Shown piece by piece: positions 7,258 through 15,063 of a stretch of 34,230 nucleotides of DNA. Position 1 is the stretch's first letter. Every line of letters starts with the position of its first letter. A program made the position numbers and the translations under genes. Origin of the DNA: an uncultured Rubrobacteraceae bacterium (GTDB taxonomy: Bacteria; Actinomycetota; Rubrobacteria; Rubrobacterales; Rubrobacteraceae); NCBI GenBank assembly GCA_902806065.1, contig CADCVE010000057.1, positions 1-34,230 on the forward strand. Reading direction: 5' to 3'. The notes below the pieces were generated by a model, which worked only from the letters and a program-made list of their open reading frames with translations, did not search any database and was not told where the DNA came from.

Positions 7258-8835
7258 ATGAGCCGACCCGGTTTCACGACCATCCTCGAAAAAGATAGTC
7301 CGCCGATGATGTTCAATGCGGGGGACGGGTTTCACTATGAGAAGTTGCCGGAGGGGACGCGTGTGATCTACCCTCCCGGTCCCGTCGATGCTCTGGCCGA
7401 CCCTAACGTTGCCATCGAACGGGCGCTACTCGAACCGATGGGCATGGAGCCGCTGCACGAGTTGCTGCGTCCCGGGATGAAGTTGACCATCGTCTTTGAC
7501 GATGTGTCGTGTCCCCTGCCGCCGATGCGCCCGCCGGATAACCGGCAGCTCGTGATCGAGAAGGTGCTGGAGAAGGCTTATGCCAAAGGCGTTGAGGACA
7601 TCCACCTAATCGCCGCTCTGGGTCTGCACCGCCGTATGACAGAGAAGGAGCTTCGGTGGGCACTGGGGAAGAAGATCATGGGCAGCTTCTACCCCGACCG
7701 TCTCTACAACTACGACGCCGAAGACGAAGAGGGCAACACCGTTATCGGGGAGACGGATCACGGCGAGCAGGTCCGCATTAGCAAACGCGCCGCCGAGAGC
7801 GACCTCGTCGTCTACGTGAACATAAACCTCGTCGCGATGAACGGCGGCCACAAGTCCGTCCACACCGGCATCTCCCCCTACAGCTCCATCCGTCACCACC
7901 ACAACGCTCATACCCTCCGTAACACCAAGTCTCTAATGGACCCGCCGAACTCGGCGCTGCACGGCTCGGTAAACCGGATGGGCGAGGTTCTGGACGCCAA
8001 TCTCAAGGTGTTTCATATAGAGACCACGCTGAACAACGCGACCTTCCCGGGGGTCTTCAATTTCATGGCGCGCCCGGAGCACGAGTGGAACTCTGTGACG
8101 AAGGCGAACTTCCTCGCCAACCACAAGGCGACGAGTAAGATGCCCCGGAGCGCGGCGCGGCGCATCTTCCAGTCCATCGTCGCCCCGCACAAGATGACTA
8201 GCGTGCAGGCTGGCGCCACCGACCCGGTCCACACCGAGACCCTCAAGCACCTCCATCGCCAGCATCTCGTCCACGTCGAGGGCCAGTCCGACGTGCTGAT
8301 GCTCGGCGTCCCCTATATTGGCCCGTACAACGTCAACTCCATAATGAATCCTATTCTGGTTCACAACATGGTTCTCGGGTATCTCTTCAACCTCTACAAG
8401 GGCAAGCCGCTCGTACGTGAGGGCGGTGTGATCATAGCTACCCATCCTGTTCCAAACGAGTTCGACGACGTCTACCACCCGAGCTACCGACCGTTCTTCG
8501 AGGAGGTACTCTCTCAGACCACAGACCCGCACGAGGCGGAGAAGAGGTTCGAGGAGAAATACATCTACGATCCCTGGTACCGGACTCTCTACCGCAACGC
8601 TCACGCCTACCACGGCTGGCATCCCTTCACGACGTGGCAGTGGGGAGCACACGCCCTGGATCATCTGGGGGACGTAATCTTCGTCGGCGGAGACCCGTAC
8701 ACCACCGCCCGTATGGGCTACAAGCGCGCCGATACCGTAGCAGAAGCCCTTCAGATTGCGCAGGACACCGTCGGCCCGAACCCAAGCAAGACCTACATGC
8801 ACATCCCGCCGCTCTTCATGTGTGAGGTGAGTTAG
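7258..8835 (+). CDS. Divergent LarA-like (lactate racemase, DUF2088) protein
   Basis: A 525-residue protein, about 100 longer than LarA. The N-terminal LarA region shows FDDVSCP (residues 80-86), GLHRRMTEKEL (His 124) and GGHKSVHTG (Lys 199). From the family, LarA binds a nickel-pincer cofactor through a lysine and a histidine sixteen residues later; Lys 199 and His 215 keep this spacing. The arginine of the usual D-x-T-R-P motif is Cys 85 here, and the catalytic histidine ten residues before the lysine is missing. This suggests cofactor binding with another substrate or reaction, which is inference. ATG 7258 has AGGAG five bases upstream. It precedes the UGA-containing binding-protein gene by 193 bases. 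Confidence 0.8.
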   Translation: MSRPGFTTILEKDSPPMMFNAGDGFHYEKLPEGTRVIYPPGPVDALADPNVAIERALLEPMGMEPLHELLRPGMKLTIVFDDVSCPLPPMRPPDNRQLVIEKVLEKAYAKGVEDIHLIAALGLHRRMTEKELRWALGKKIMGSFYPDRLYNYDAEDEEGNTVIGETDHGEQVRISKRAAESDLVVYVNINLVAMNGGHKSVHTGISPYSSIRHHHNAHTLRNTKSLMDPPNSALHGSVNRMGEVLDANLKVFHIETTLNNATFPGVFNFMARPEHEWNSVTKANFLANHKATSKMPRSAARRIFQSIVAPHKMTSVQAGATDPVHTETLKHLHRQHLVHVEGQSDVLMLGVPYIGPYNVNSIMNPILVHNMVLGYLFNLYKGKPLVREGGVIIATHPVPNEFDDVYHPSYRPFFEEVLSQTTDPHEAEKRFEEKYIYDPWYRTLYRNAHAYHGWHPFTTWQWGAHALDHLGDVIFVGGDPYTTARMGYKRADTVAEALQIAQDTVGPNPSKTYMHIPPLFMCEVS

Positions 8836-9028
8836 GTAGGGACGCTTGTAGCCTCCGCTCATCGCGGAATATATGCTTCACTGTTTGGGCGACTGATCCG
8901 TTCCAAGACAAGGTAAGAGGACGACAGCGGTACAGTTCGGATCTTTCGAACGTGCTTTAGGCTGTGTTGCGCGGGACTGGGGCTCTGTTAGCATACTCTC
9001 CGGGAAAAATCGAAGGGAAAGGAGTTGT
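8836..9028 (+). promoter_or_regulatory. Promoter region of the UGA-containing binding-protein gene
   Basis: This 193-base gap carries TTGCGC (8967-8972) and TAGCAT (8989-8994) with 16-base spacing, a plausible housekeeping promoter. Upstream, GTTCG / CGAAC arms at 8935-8939 and 8947-8951 around a seven-base loop could be an operator. A strong AAAGGAG ribosome site (9018-9024) precedes ATG 9029. A weak TCCGC/GCGGA hairpin follows the LarA-like gene without a T run, so I do not call a terminator. Confidence 0.5.
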
Positions 9029-10654
9029 ATGGCGCAGGCTACCAGGCAGGGTGCGACGGAGAGTGGACAGTACACTCCGGTGGGTACGATCCACGTGGTG
9101 GACCCGAACCCGTTGAACTGGTTGTTCATCACCTGGAACACGATGGAAGAGCCGGTGAGGACGGACGCCGAGGGCCATCTCGTGGGGGCGGCCATGGAGG
9201 ACTCACGCTGGGTCGACGAAACGACGTTCGAGGTTACTCTACGCCAGGGCATCCAGTTTCAGGACGGCGAGGAACTCAACGCCAGGAGCTTCGAGCGCGC
9301 TTTCGTCGAGGTGCAGCAGTGGAAGGCGCCGCACCCGCCGGGGACCTCGCTCAACTTCCACCCAGACACAAGGTTGGAGATAGTCGACGATTACACGGTG
9401 CGTATGATCTTCCCGGAGCCTGATGGCACGGTTCTAGGTAAGTTTCGGGGCTTCCACCTTGCGAGCACGCGCTTTTGGGATGAGATCGGCTTCGGCTACC
9501 GAAAGTTAGGCACCGGCGAAGGCCACTGGTGAGTGATCGACGCTCCGGGCCCGTGGGGTACCGGTCCGTTCACCCTCTCCGAGGGCTACTCTTCCCTGTA
9601 CAACGAGGTCGCGATCATAGGCGCCGACCCACTCAACTGCGTGTGGCTCGACACCCGCGAGGACCGCACCGACAAGGTCGTCCTTACGGCCAACACTGAC
9701 CACTGGAACAAGGAGCGCGGCCCGCGCCTCGAGCGCGTCGTGTTCCTCAACGACATCCCGCCCGCCGAGGCCCTGGACCTCGTCTGTACGACCGAGGGCC
9801 AGATCGACATAGTCACCGAAGTCTCCCCGGCCGACGCCGAGAAGGTCGAAAACTCAGAGTACGCGAAGCTCGTGATCATGGACTCCATGCGCGTACTCGT
9901 CGGCATTATCAACCGCGGCGCCGAGGACGCGCCCCTGAACGACGTCCGCGCGCGTAAGGCGCTGAACATGGCCGTGGACCGCGCCCGCTTGGTAAGCGAG
10001 GGCTTTAACGGCTACGCTCACGAGAGCGCCGGGGTCATCCCACAATATGCCGCCGGGTATCCCCAGGACATAGAGCCCTACCCGCACGACCCCGAAGAGG
10101 CCAAACGGCTACTGCAAGAGGCCGGCTGGCCCGAGGGGCGTGCCTTGAAGCTCGCCACGTTGACGGCCACGGAGGGCATAGCTGAGATACTGGCGGATCA
10201 ACTGCGGCAGTCTCTGGGGATGGACGTGGACGTTATAGTCGTCCCGGATGAGGATGTGCTCGCCGCGCAGCACGCGTTGGTCGAGAAGGTGATGCCGCTC
10301 CCGTTCGACGTGTTGCTCTTCAACTGGATCGACCTCTCCTCCGACGCGCCGCCGGCCTTTATGCACGGCTATCTCTACGGCGCCGGGGGCGCGTTCCGCG
10401 CGGGGCCGCCGGTCGAGGAGTTCGACGCGCTCATGGACCAGTTCGCCAAAGAGATCGACGCTGGACGCCAGACCGAACTTTCTACACGAATCGACCAATT
10501 CGTCTATGATGAAGCACTCTCGGTCTTTCTGGTCGCCCCGAAGGCGCTGTACGCTGTGAACCGCAACGTCGACTTCGTTGCTCACGCGACTACGTTGGAG
10601 TTGGCCGAGACCGAGGTGACGGAGGACCACTGGTCGCGCCGTAACGGCGCCTAG
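9029..10654 (+). CDS. Family-5 solute-binding protein, selenoprotein candidate with in-frame UGA at codon 168
   Basis: Read through one TGA (9530-9532), this is a 541-residue SBP_bac_5-type protein (peptide/nickel/haem binding family). The two halves are in the same frame with no indel: the first ends GTGEGHW and the second continues VIDAPGPWGTGPFTL, the conserved GTGPF region of the family. Early family features are LRQGIQFQDGEELNA and later NMAVDRARLV. There is no signal peptide or lipobox, and no permease or ATPase gene is nearby, so it may act in the cytoplasm. A SECIS-like hairpin lies 13-32 bases after the UGA. Selenocysteine, replacing a Cys, is the preferred reading; a premature stop or reinitiation at GTG 9533 are alternatives. 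It sits in a row with the GlcG-like gene. Confidence 0.75.
9545..9564 (+). promoter_or_regulatory. Putative bacterial SECIS hairpin of the solute-binding protein gene
   Basis: Bases 13-32 after the UGA can fold as CCGG-GCCC, loop GUG, GGGU-A-CCGG: eight pairs (one G-U) with a single bulged A. The apical loop starts with G-U at position 21 after the UGA, inside the window known for bacterial SECIS elements and like the loop of the glutaredoxin gene. The hairpin overlaps codons for a conserved PGPWGTGPF motif in a GC-rich gene, so part of the fold could be fortuitous. Confidence 0.6.
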
Positions 10655-10685
10655 CGGTCCAAGAAAAACGAAAGAAAGGAGCAGC

Positions 10686-11090
10686 ATGGAAAGCGTAACT
10701 TTGGAGGAAGCCCAGAGGATCATCCAGGCAGCCATGGATAAGGCTCGGGAGATCGGGCAACCGATGAACGTCGCTGTCGTGGATAACGGGAGGAACCTGA
10801 AGGCGTTCAGCCGGATGGAGGATGCCTGGTTGGGAAGCATCAACATCGCTATAGACAAAGCTTTTACCTCGGCTTCTTTCTTGATGCCCACGCAGGACCT
10901 CGCGGACATGACGCAGCCGGGGCAGCCGCTTTACGGGCTCGAAACGACCAACGGAGGCCGGGTCATCAACTTCGCCGGCGGCATCCCGCTCATGCGTGGT
11001 GACGACGTAGCCGGCGCCGTTGGCGTGAGTGGCGGCACCGTGGATCAGGATCAGGAGGTCGCCGAAGCGGGCGTCGCCGCCTTCGGCTAG
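10686..11090 (+). CDS. GlcG/HbpS-family protein (DUF336, haem-binding-like)
   Basis: A 134-residue single-domain protein of the Haem_degrading/GlcG family. Visible features are LEEAQRIIQAAMDKAREIG at the N-terminus, MNVAVVDNGRNLKAFSRMEDA, the glycine-rich FAGGIPLMRGDDVAGAVGVSGG and the end DQEVAEAGVAAFG. Family members bind haem or cobalamin, or are found in glycolate, diol and other catabolic loci without a known reaction. Its AAAGGAG site and 31-base distance from the solute-binding protein suggest one operon, closed by a strong terminator. A decayed copy of its 3' end follows directly. Confidence 0.88.
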   Translation: MESVTLEEAQRIIQAAMDKAREIGQPMNVAVVDNGRNLKAFSRMEDAWLGSINIAIDKAFTSASFLMPTQDLADMTQPGQPLYGLETTNGGRVINFAGGIPLMRGDDVAGAVGVSGGTVDQDQEVAEAGVAAFG

Positions 11091-11111
11091 AGTAGTACAG
11101 ATCCACCTTTA

Positions 11112-11150
11112 CGGGGGCGGGGCTTATGCTCCGTCCCCGTTTTGCGTTTT
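11112..11150 (+). terminator. Rho-independent terminator after the GlcG-like gene
   Basis: Bases 11112-11123 and 11128-11139 form a 12-bp GC-rich stem (two G-U wobbles) with loop TTAT, followed by TTTTGCGTTTT. It closes the solute-binding protein/GlcG-like operon. Confidence 0.9.
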
Positions 11151-11218
11151 GGGATAGTTGCGTGGGGCCCGGTGCTCTGTTGTTTTGTGTCAAAAGAAGC
11201 AAAAAACAAAAGAAAGAG

Positions 11219-11349
11219 ATGGAGACCGCAAAGATCGCCGAGACCATCCCGCTTGTCCGCAACGGCGGCATAGTAGATGCTATCGGTGTATCATCGGCAT
11301 CATCGAACAAGACCAGGAGGTCGCTGAAGCAGGCGTAGCGGCTTTCTAG
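11219..11349 (+). pseudogene. Decayed GlcG/HbpS-family copy (3' remnant)
   Basis: Starting at ATG 11219 the frame gives IPLVRNGGIVDAIGVSS, matching IPLMRGDDVAGAVGVSG of the intact gene 260 bases upstream. The match then jumps to another frame as EQDQEVAEAGVAAF, matching DQDQEVAEAGVAAF, and ends at TAG 11349. A frameshift lies near 11295-11310 and roughly the first 90 codons are gone. A tandem duplication followed by deletion explains it. Its stop and the stop of the convergent MFS gene share one CTAG. Confidence 0.78.
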
Positions 11350-12509
11350 TTTTCAGCCCTTCGAGTAGACAGACTCTCCCTTCTCAGCAGGAGCAGGGCG
11401 AAGAGACACACGACCGCCAGGGAGAGGTAAGAGAGGGCGTCGCCGCCGAGATCGGCGAGCCCACCGCCGAGAAAGGCTCCGGCCGCGTAGCCGGATGCCC
11501 AAGCGAAGTTGGTAGCGCCGAAGGCAATGGCCGCTTCGATACCGGCTTTCTCCGCGCCGCGGGTGAAGAGCACGGTGCCGGGGACGAGCGGGGCGTTAAA
11601 CGCGACGCTGGCGAGGACGACGAGAGAAGCGAGGAGGAGGGCCATCGGCGCCCAGGGGAGCGTGATCAGGATGGCGATGGAGGCCAGGAGTCCGGTAAGG
11701 ATAGGTGGACGGTAGCCGGCGCGGTCGGACCACCGCCCGAGCATGGGGTGGGCGACGGCCTCGAAGAGGGCCGCGACTAGAAAGACCGTACCGATAGCCA
11801 CGGCGCCCCACCCGAGACGGGCAAGCTCCAGCGGCGCGAGGACGGCGAGCGCGCCGAAGAGCAGCGGCGGGAGGCTGATAAACAAAAGGCCGGTGACGAG
11901 ACTGGGAGCGATACCGGGTTGCGAGAATCCCGCGAGGATCTCCGAGAACGGTCTCTTTACGGTCGAGGGACCGGGCGCGGGCGTACGCCACGCCCACAGG
12001 GCGACAAGGATCCCGCCGGTAGAGAGGAGCGCAAACACGGGCGGGATGCCAAAGATCGCGGCGGCGCTCCCAAGCACGGGACCTAGGAGCACACCCGCGA
12101 CCGCGGCACTGAGGAGCGTCCCTATAGTCTGTCCTCGCCGCTCCTCCGGGACTCGTGCCACGAGCCAGGTGAACGCCGCGACCCACGAGAGGGCGCTCCC
12201 GAACCCCGCCGCAAACCGAAGCACGACCAGCCCCCACATCTCATTCGCAAACCCGAAGAGCAGGCTCGAAACCGACATCAAAACGAGCCCAACGAGAGCC
12301 GTGGGCTTGACCCCGAGCCGGGCCGCCAGATACCCGCCCGGCGCCGACCCCAGCAGCACCCCCACCCCAAACGCCGCGCTCAACACCCCAACCGCCGACT
12401 TCGAGAGCCCTAACGTCTCCGTAAAGTACGGCAAGAGCGGGACGAGCGTCGCGTAGAACACGGTATCCACGAGGACCATCGCGCAGGTGAGGGCGAGCAA
12501 ACGACGCAC
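11346..12509 (-). CDS. MFS transporter (DHA1-like drug/sugar efflux type)
   Basis: About 387 residues with some twelve hydrophobic segments. The MFS loop 2-3 motif appears as GGYLAARLGVKP and the second-half repeat as GRWSDRAGYRPP. It should be a proton-coupled exporter or importer; substrate unknown. The open frame extends to 12557, but GTG 12509 gives the normal start RRLLALTCAMVLVDTVFYATLVPLLP and has a TAGAAT box ending exactly seven bases upstream, so I prefer it as a leaderless start. It is divergent from the small membrane protein gene and convergent with the GlcG remnant. Confidence 0.85.
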   Translation of the reverse strand: MRRLLALTCAMVLVDTVFYATLVPLLPYFTETLGLSKSAVGVLSAAFGVGVLLGSAPGGYLAARLGVKPTALVGLVLMSVSSLLFGFANEMWGLVVLRFAAGFGSALSWVAAFTWLVARVPEERRGQTIGTLLSAAVAGVLLGPVLGSAAAIFGIPPVFALLSTGGILVALWAWRTPAPGPSTVKRPFSEILAGFSQPGIAPSLVTGLLFISLPPLLFGALAVLAPLELARLGWGAVAIGTVFLVAALFEAVAHPMLGRWSDRAGYRPPILTGLLASIAILITLPWAPMALLLASLVVLASVAFNAPLVPGTVLFTRGAEKAGIEAAIAFGATNFAWASGYAAGAFLGGGLADLGGDALSYLSLAVVCLFALLLLRRESLSTRRAEN

Positions 12510-12516
12510 ACCCCTT

Positions 12517-12522
12517 ATTCTA
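12517..12522 (-). promoter_or_regulatory. -10 box of leaderless MFS gene
   Basis: On the minus strand TAGAAT is followed by seven bases and then GTG 12509. No convincing -35 is seen. The spacing equals that found at plsY, the HAD gene and the gene at 12593. Confidence 0.45.
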
Positions 12523-12576
12523 ACCTCGTAGTACACAGCCCCCGGGAGAGCTTTCACGGGTACGCGGCCCCGCGCC

Positions 12577-12585
12577 TGCTAACAT
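12577..12585 (+). promoter_or_regulatory. Extended -10 promoter of the small membrane protein
   Basis: TGC-TAACAT (12577-12585) ends seven bases before ATG 12593, again implying a leaderless mRNA. There is no ribosome-binding sequence before the ATG and no clear -35 box, as is common with extended -10 promoters. Confidence 0.5.
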
Positions 12586-12592
12586 CCCTCTC

Positions 12593-12961
12593 ATGGGAAC
12601 GAAAGCGCGCGAAGGAACTGCCAACACCTTAACCGGCTGGCTCGCCTGGAGGCGTAGGAGAAGGGCGAACAAGGTTCTCTTTGTATTGGCCATCTCTCTG
12701 GCGCTCTTCGTTACGGTGGTCTTTACGTGGGCGACGCTATCCCCGGCGCCCGGGGATACGATGCGGTATTTGATGCTGTACTGGGTGTGGGGGTTGTGCG
12801 CTTTGGGTGTCCTCTTGGGCATGGCCGAGTACAAGACGAGCCCGCTGCGCAAAGGCAAAGAGAGAGGGCACCTCTTTATACTCCTCTACATCGGCTCGCT
12901 TCTCATCGTGACCCGCGCCCTCAACATGTTTCTATACTACGGACCGTCCTACATTCCCTGA
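12593..12961 (+). CDS. Small integral membrane protein of unknown function
   Basis: 122 residues, not recognised. The N-terminus is basic (RRRRRANK) and is followed by three likely membrane segments at roughly 30-48, 58-77 and 94-115, ending at PSYIP. The positive N-terminal patch suggests an inside N-terminus. It lies alone between the divergent MFS gene and the HAD phosphatase, each of which has its own promoter. Confidence 0.7.
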   Translation: MGTKAREGTANTLTGWLAWRRRRRANKVLFVLAISLALFVTVVFTWATLSPAPGDTMRYLMLYWVWGLCALGVLLGMAEYKTSPLRKGKERGHLFILLYIGSLLIVTRALNMFLYYGPSYIP

Positions 12962-12991
12962 AGCGCGCTTTGCGGCCTTCGGCTCTGGGGG

Positions 12992-13021
12992 TTGGAAAAC
13001 AGGGCGCTTTACGTCTATGCT
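12992..13021 (+). promoter_or_regulatory. Leaderless promoter of the HAD phosphatase
   Basis: TTGGAA (12992-12997), an 18-base spacer, and TATGCT (13016-13021) ending seven bases before ATG 13029. The other candidate start, ATG 13017, lies inside the -10 box, so this promoter decides for 13029. Confidence 0.62.
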
Positions 13022-13028
13022 GGCGCTT

Positions 13029-13679
13029 ATGCTCAAGGCTTTGCTCTTCGACCTCGATGGGACGCTCGCGGATACCAACTCCGTGCATCGGCTGTCGTGG
13101 GTGGAGGTATTGGAGCCCCACGGCTACGACGTCACCTGGGACTTCTATCGGGAGAATATCACCGGCCGCGTGAGCGCAGACGTAGTCGAGGACCTGTTTC
13201 CGGATTTTACGCCCGAGCAGGTGAGAGAGATGGACGAGGCCAAAGAAGCCGGCTTCCGCGAGCAGGCCGGGGCTCTGGAGCCCTTCCCGGGCCTCCTCGA
13301 CCTCATCGAGAGAAGCCGGAAAAAGGGGTTGAAGATCTCCCTCGTCACCAACGCTCCAAAGAAGAACGTGCTCGCCGTCTTGCAAGTCCTGGGCCTCGAC
13401 GGGGCATTCGAGCCGGTGATCCTGGCCGACGACTTCGGCCCCGCGAAGCCTGACCCGGCTCCCTACAACGCGGCCCTCGACGCTCTGAGTATCTCCGCCG
13501 ATGAAGCCGTGGCCTTTGAGGACTCGCCCGCCGGAATCTCCTCCTCCGTCGCCGCCAACATCCCCACCGTCGGCATCGCCTCCACCAGCGCGCCCGAGGA
13601 CCTCGAAGGTCTCGGGGTCGAGATGGTCGTCCGGGACTTCGCCGACCCGAGGCTCGAAGCTTTTATCGAGGGTCGCTAA
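13029..13679 (+). CDS. HAD-superfamily phosphatase (beta-phosphoglucomutase-like subfamily)
   Basis: About 216 residues. Motif I is LFDLDGTLADTN at the very N-terminus, followed by an alpha-helical cap typical of subfamily IA; motif II is SLVTNAPKKN, the motif III lysine is in AKPDPAPY and motif IV is AFEDSPAGISS. Such enzymes hydrolyse or transfer sugar phosphates; the EDSPAGI signature fits phosphoglycolate-phosphatase or beta-phosphoglucomutase relatives. Starting at ATG 13029 gives MLKALLFDLDGT, the usual beginning. Substrate not determined. Confidence 0.87.
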   Translation: MLKALLFDLDGTLADTNSVHRLSWVEVLEPHGYDVTWDFYRENITGRVSADVVEDLFPDFTPEQVREMDEAKEAGFREQAGALEPFPGLLDLIERSRKKGLKISLVTNAPKKNVLAVLQVLGLDGAFEPVILADDFGPAKPDPAPYNAALDALSISADEAVAFEDSPAGISSSVAANIPTVGIASTSAPEDLEGLGVEMVVRDFADPRLEAFIEGR

Positions 13680-13837
13680 ACCGGCCGCCAAAGCTCATGA
13701 ATTACAGTTGTATACGTGTTTTGAGGAGCGAACGGGGTTAGCGGAAGAGCTCCGTGCGTGTCATTCTTTTGTTCCTGACACCGGAGAGAGCGGGAGACGA
13801 ACCGGTGAGTAAAGGGAGCTGGGATATGCCATCTCGG

Positions 13838-14127
13838 AAGAGCGGAGTCACGTTACTTGGCGATGCGCACACTCGATACTGCCGACGCTGGGGCAGGGGA
13901 CGTGTCAGGTGATCGAGGACGCCGCCACTCTGGTCCGCTGCCTCTGTTCGTACCAACGCGGAGTCCGCCCTGCGCGCTTACGAGGACCAGCGCTCAAGAT
14001 AGGATACAGCCTTCGTCCACGCGTCACGCCGCTTACCAGACCTCCGGCAAAACACGCCCCGTCGGGACTGTGCGATGCCCTCGTTCGTACCGGTTTCCCC
14101 GCGGCTGCTCTGTTCTTTATTCGGTAG
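13838..14127 (+). pseudogene. Decayed FAD-dependent monooxygenase (C-terminal remnant)
   Basis: The 437 bases between the HAD gene and the hydrolase have no intact gene, but three-frame reading gives successive pieces of a PHBH/zeaxanthin-epoxidase-type flavoprotein: GVTLLGDA (about 13848), then LPTLGQGTCQVIEDAATLVRCL (about 13880-13947) in another frame, then NAESALRAYEDQRS in a third frame (about 13957-14000), and LCDALVRTGFPAAALFF (about 14069-14120). The GDA...P...GQG...IEDA series is the FAD-ribityl-binding signature. At least two frameshifts and a lost 5' end show a dead gene. The stretch 13680-13837 shows nothing I can name. Confidence 0.75.
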
Positions 14128-15046
14128 GATCATTCGTCCGGCAAAGACCCCGAGGTGAATCCCCGGTCAGGCCGGCTCCTTCGAGGAAGCTCAGTAGCCG
14201 ATCTTTGTACTCGGGGTGAGTGTAAGCGCCGACGTGCCCGTAGTCTTCGAGCCGCCACAGCTCCGCCTCCGGGTACGCTTTGGCGAAGAGATCCGCGTGT
14301 AAGTAAGGTACTACCTCGTCGGCCACCGAGTGGATGACGAACAGCGGCGTGCCTTCTCCTCGCAGGCGTGCGACGTCCTCGCCGGGCCGTACCGCCCAGG
14401 GGTCGAAGCCCAGGAAGAGATTCGCCGCGAGGAAGGCGCCGGGTTGGATGAGAGGCGGTAAGACGCCGTCCTCGGAGAGCCGCTGCCGCACCAACAACGG
14501 TAAGTCCGCGTAGCCTGCTTCCGCGACAACGGCTGCGACCCCGGTCTCCGGGGCGGAGCGTACGACCGTAGCGCCACCCACGGACCAGCCGTGAAGCACC
14601 ACCCCTCCAGGCTCGAAACCCTCGACTTTCAACCAGGCCAGTGCCCCGTTTACGTCGCGCGTCTCTTTGTAGCCGAGCGTGCGTATAGATCCGCCGGAAT
14701 CGCCGCTGGCGCGGAGGTCCAGCATGAGAACTCCGTAACCCGCGCGGGTGTAGATCTCCGCTGTCTCGATCACGTACCCGGCGGACTTGTCGCCGCCCCG
14801 GCCATGCACCAGCACTACCGCGCGCGAAGAGCCTTCATCCTCCGGTAGGACCCACCACGCCGATAGCGGCACTCCGTCCGTGCTCTCGAAGCTGATCTCC
14901 TTGTAACCAAGCCCGACGTCACCGGGTGTGTGTTGAGCCGGACGCCGATCAGGAGCCGAAAACCTGGCCGCGACGTAGAGACCAAGCCCGAGGTAGCCAA
15001 CTGCCACCAGCACGAGCACCACCGCGGTCCAAAGGTATGTCGGCAA
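14117..15046 (-). CDS. Membrane-anchored alpha/beta hydrolase
   Basis: 309 residues. One N-terminal membrane segment (about 5-27) anchors a hydrolase domain expected outside the membrane. The catalytic elements are LVHGRGGDKS (oxyanion region), GWSVGG (nucleophile Ser), HSVADEVVP (acid Asp) and EDYGHVGAY (His), the arrangement of bacterial BEM46/dipeptidyl-peptidase-like hydrolases. Start TTG 15046 is the only early one that keeps the membrane segment. It follows the GH31 gene by 17 bases on the same strand and probably shares its transcript. Confidence 0.85.
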   Translation of the reverse strand: MPTYLWTAVVLVLVAVGYLGLGLYVAARFSAPDRRPAQHTPGDVGLGYKEISFESTDGVPLSAWWVLPEDEGSSRAVVLVHGRGGDKSAGYVIETAEIYTRAGYGVLMLDLRASGDSGGSIRTLGYKETRDVNGALAWLKVEGFEPGGVVLHGWSVGGATVVRSAPETGVAAVVAEAGYADLPLLVRQRLSEDGVLPPLIQPGAFLAANLFLGFDPWAVRPGEDVARLRGEGTPLFVIHSVADEVVPYLHADLFAKAYPEAELWRLEDYGHVGAYTHPEYKDRLLSFLEGAGLTGDSPRGLCRTNDPTE

Positions 15047-15063
15047 ACGCCTTGCGCCGCGAC

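Noticed and set aside
8858-8872. TCCGC/GCGGA hairpin after the LarA-like gene as terminator
   Set aside because: Stem of only five pairs and no T tract.
9530-9535. Stop followed at once by GTG, suggesting two separate genes for the binding protein
   Set aside because: Neither half is a complete binding protein, the frame is identical on both sides, and no ribosome site precedes GTG 9533; read-through is simpler.
11170-11215. A-rich stretch with a TTGTTTTG / CAAAAAACAA imperfect inverted repeat
   Set aside because: Low-complexity and imperfect; no known element or second terminator can be supported.
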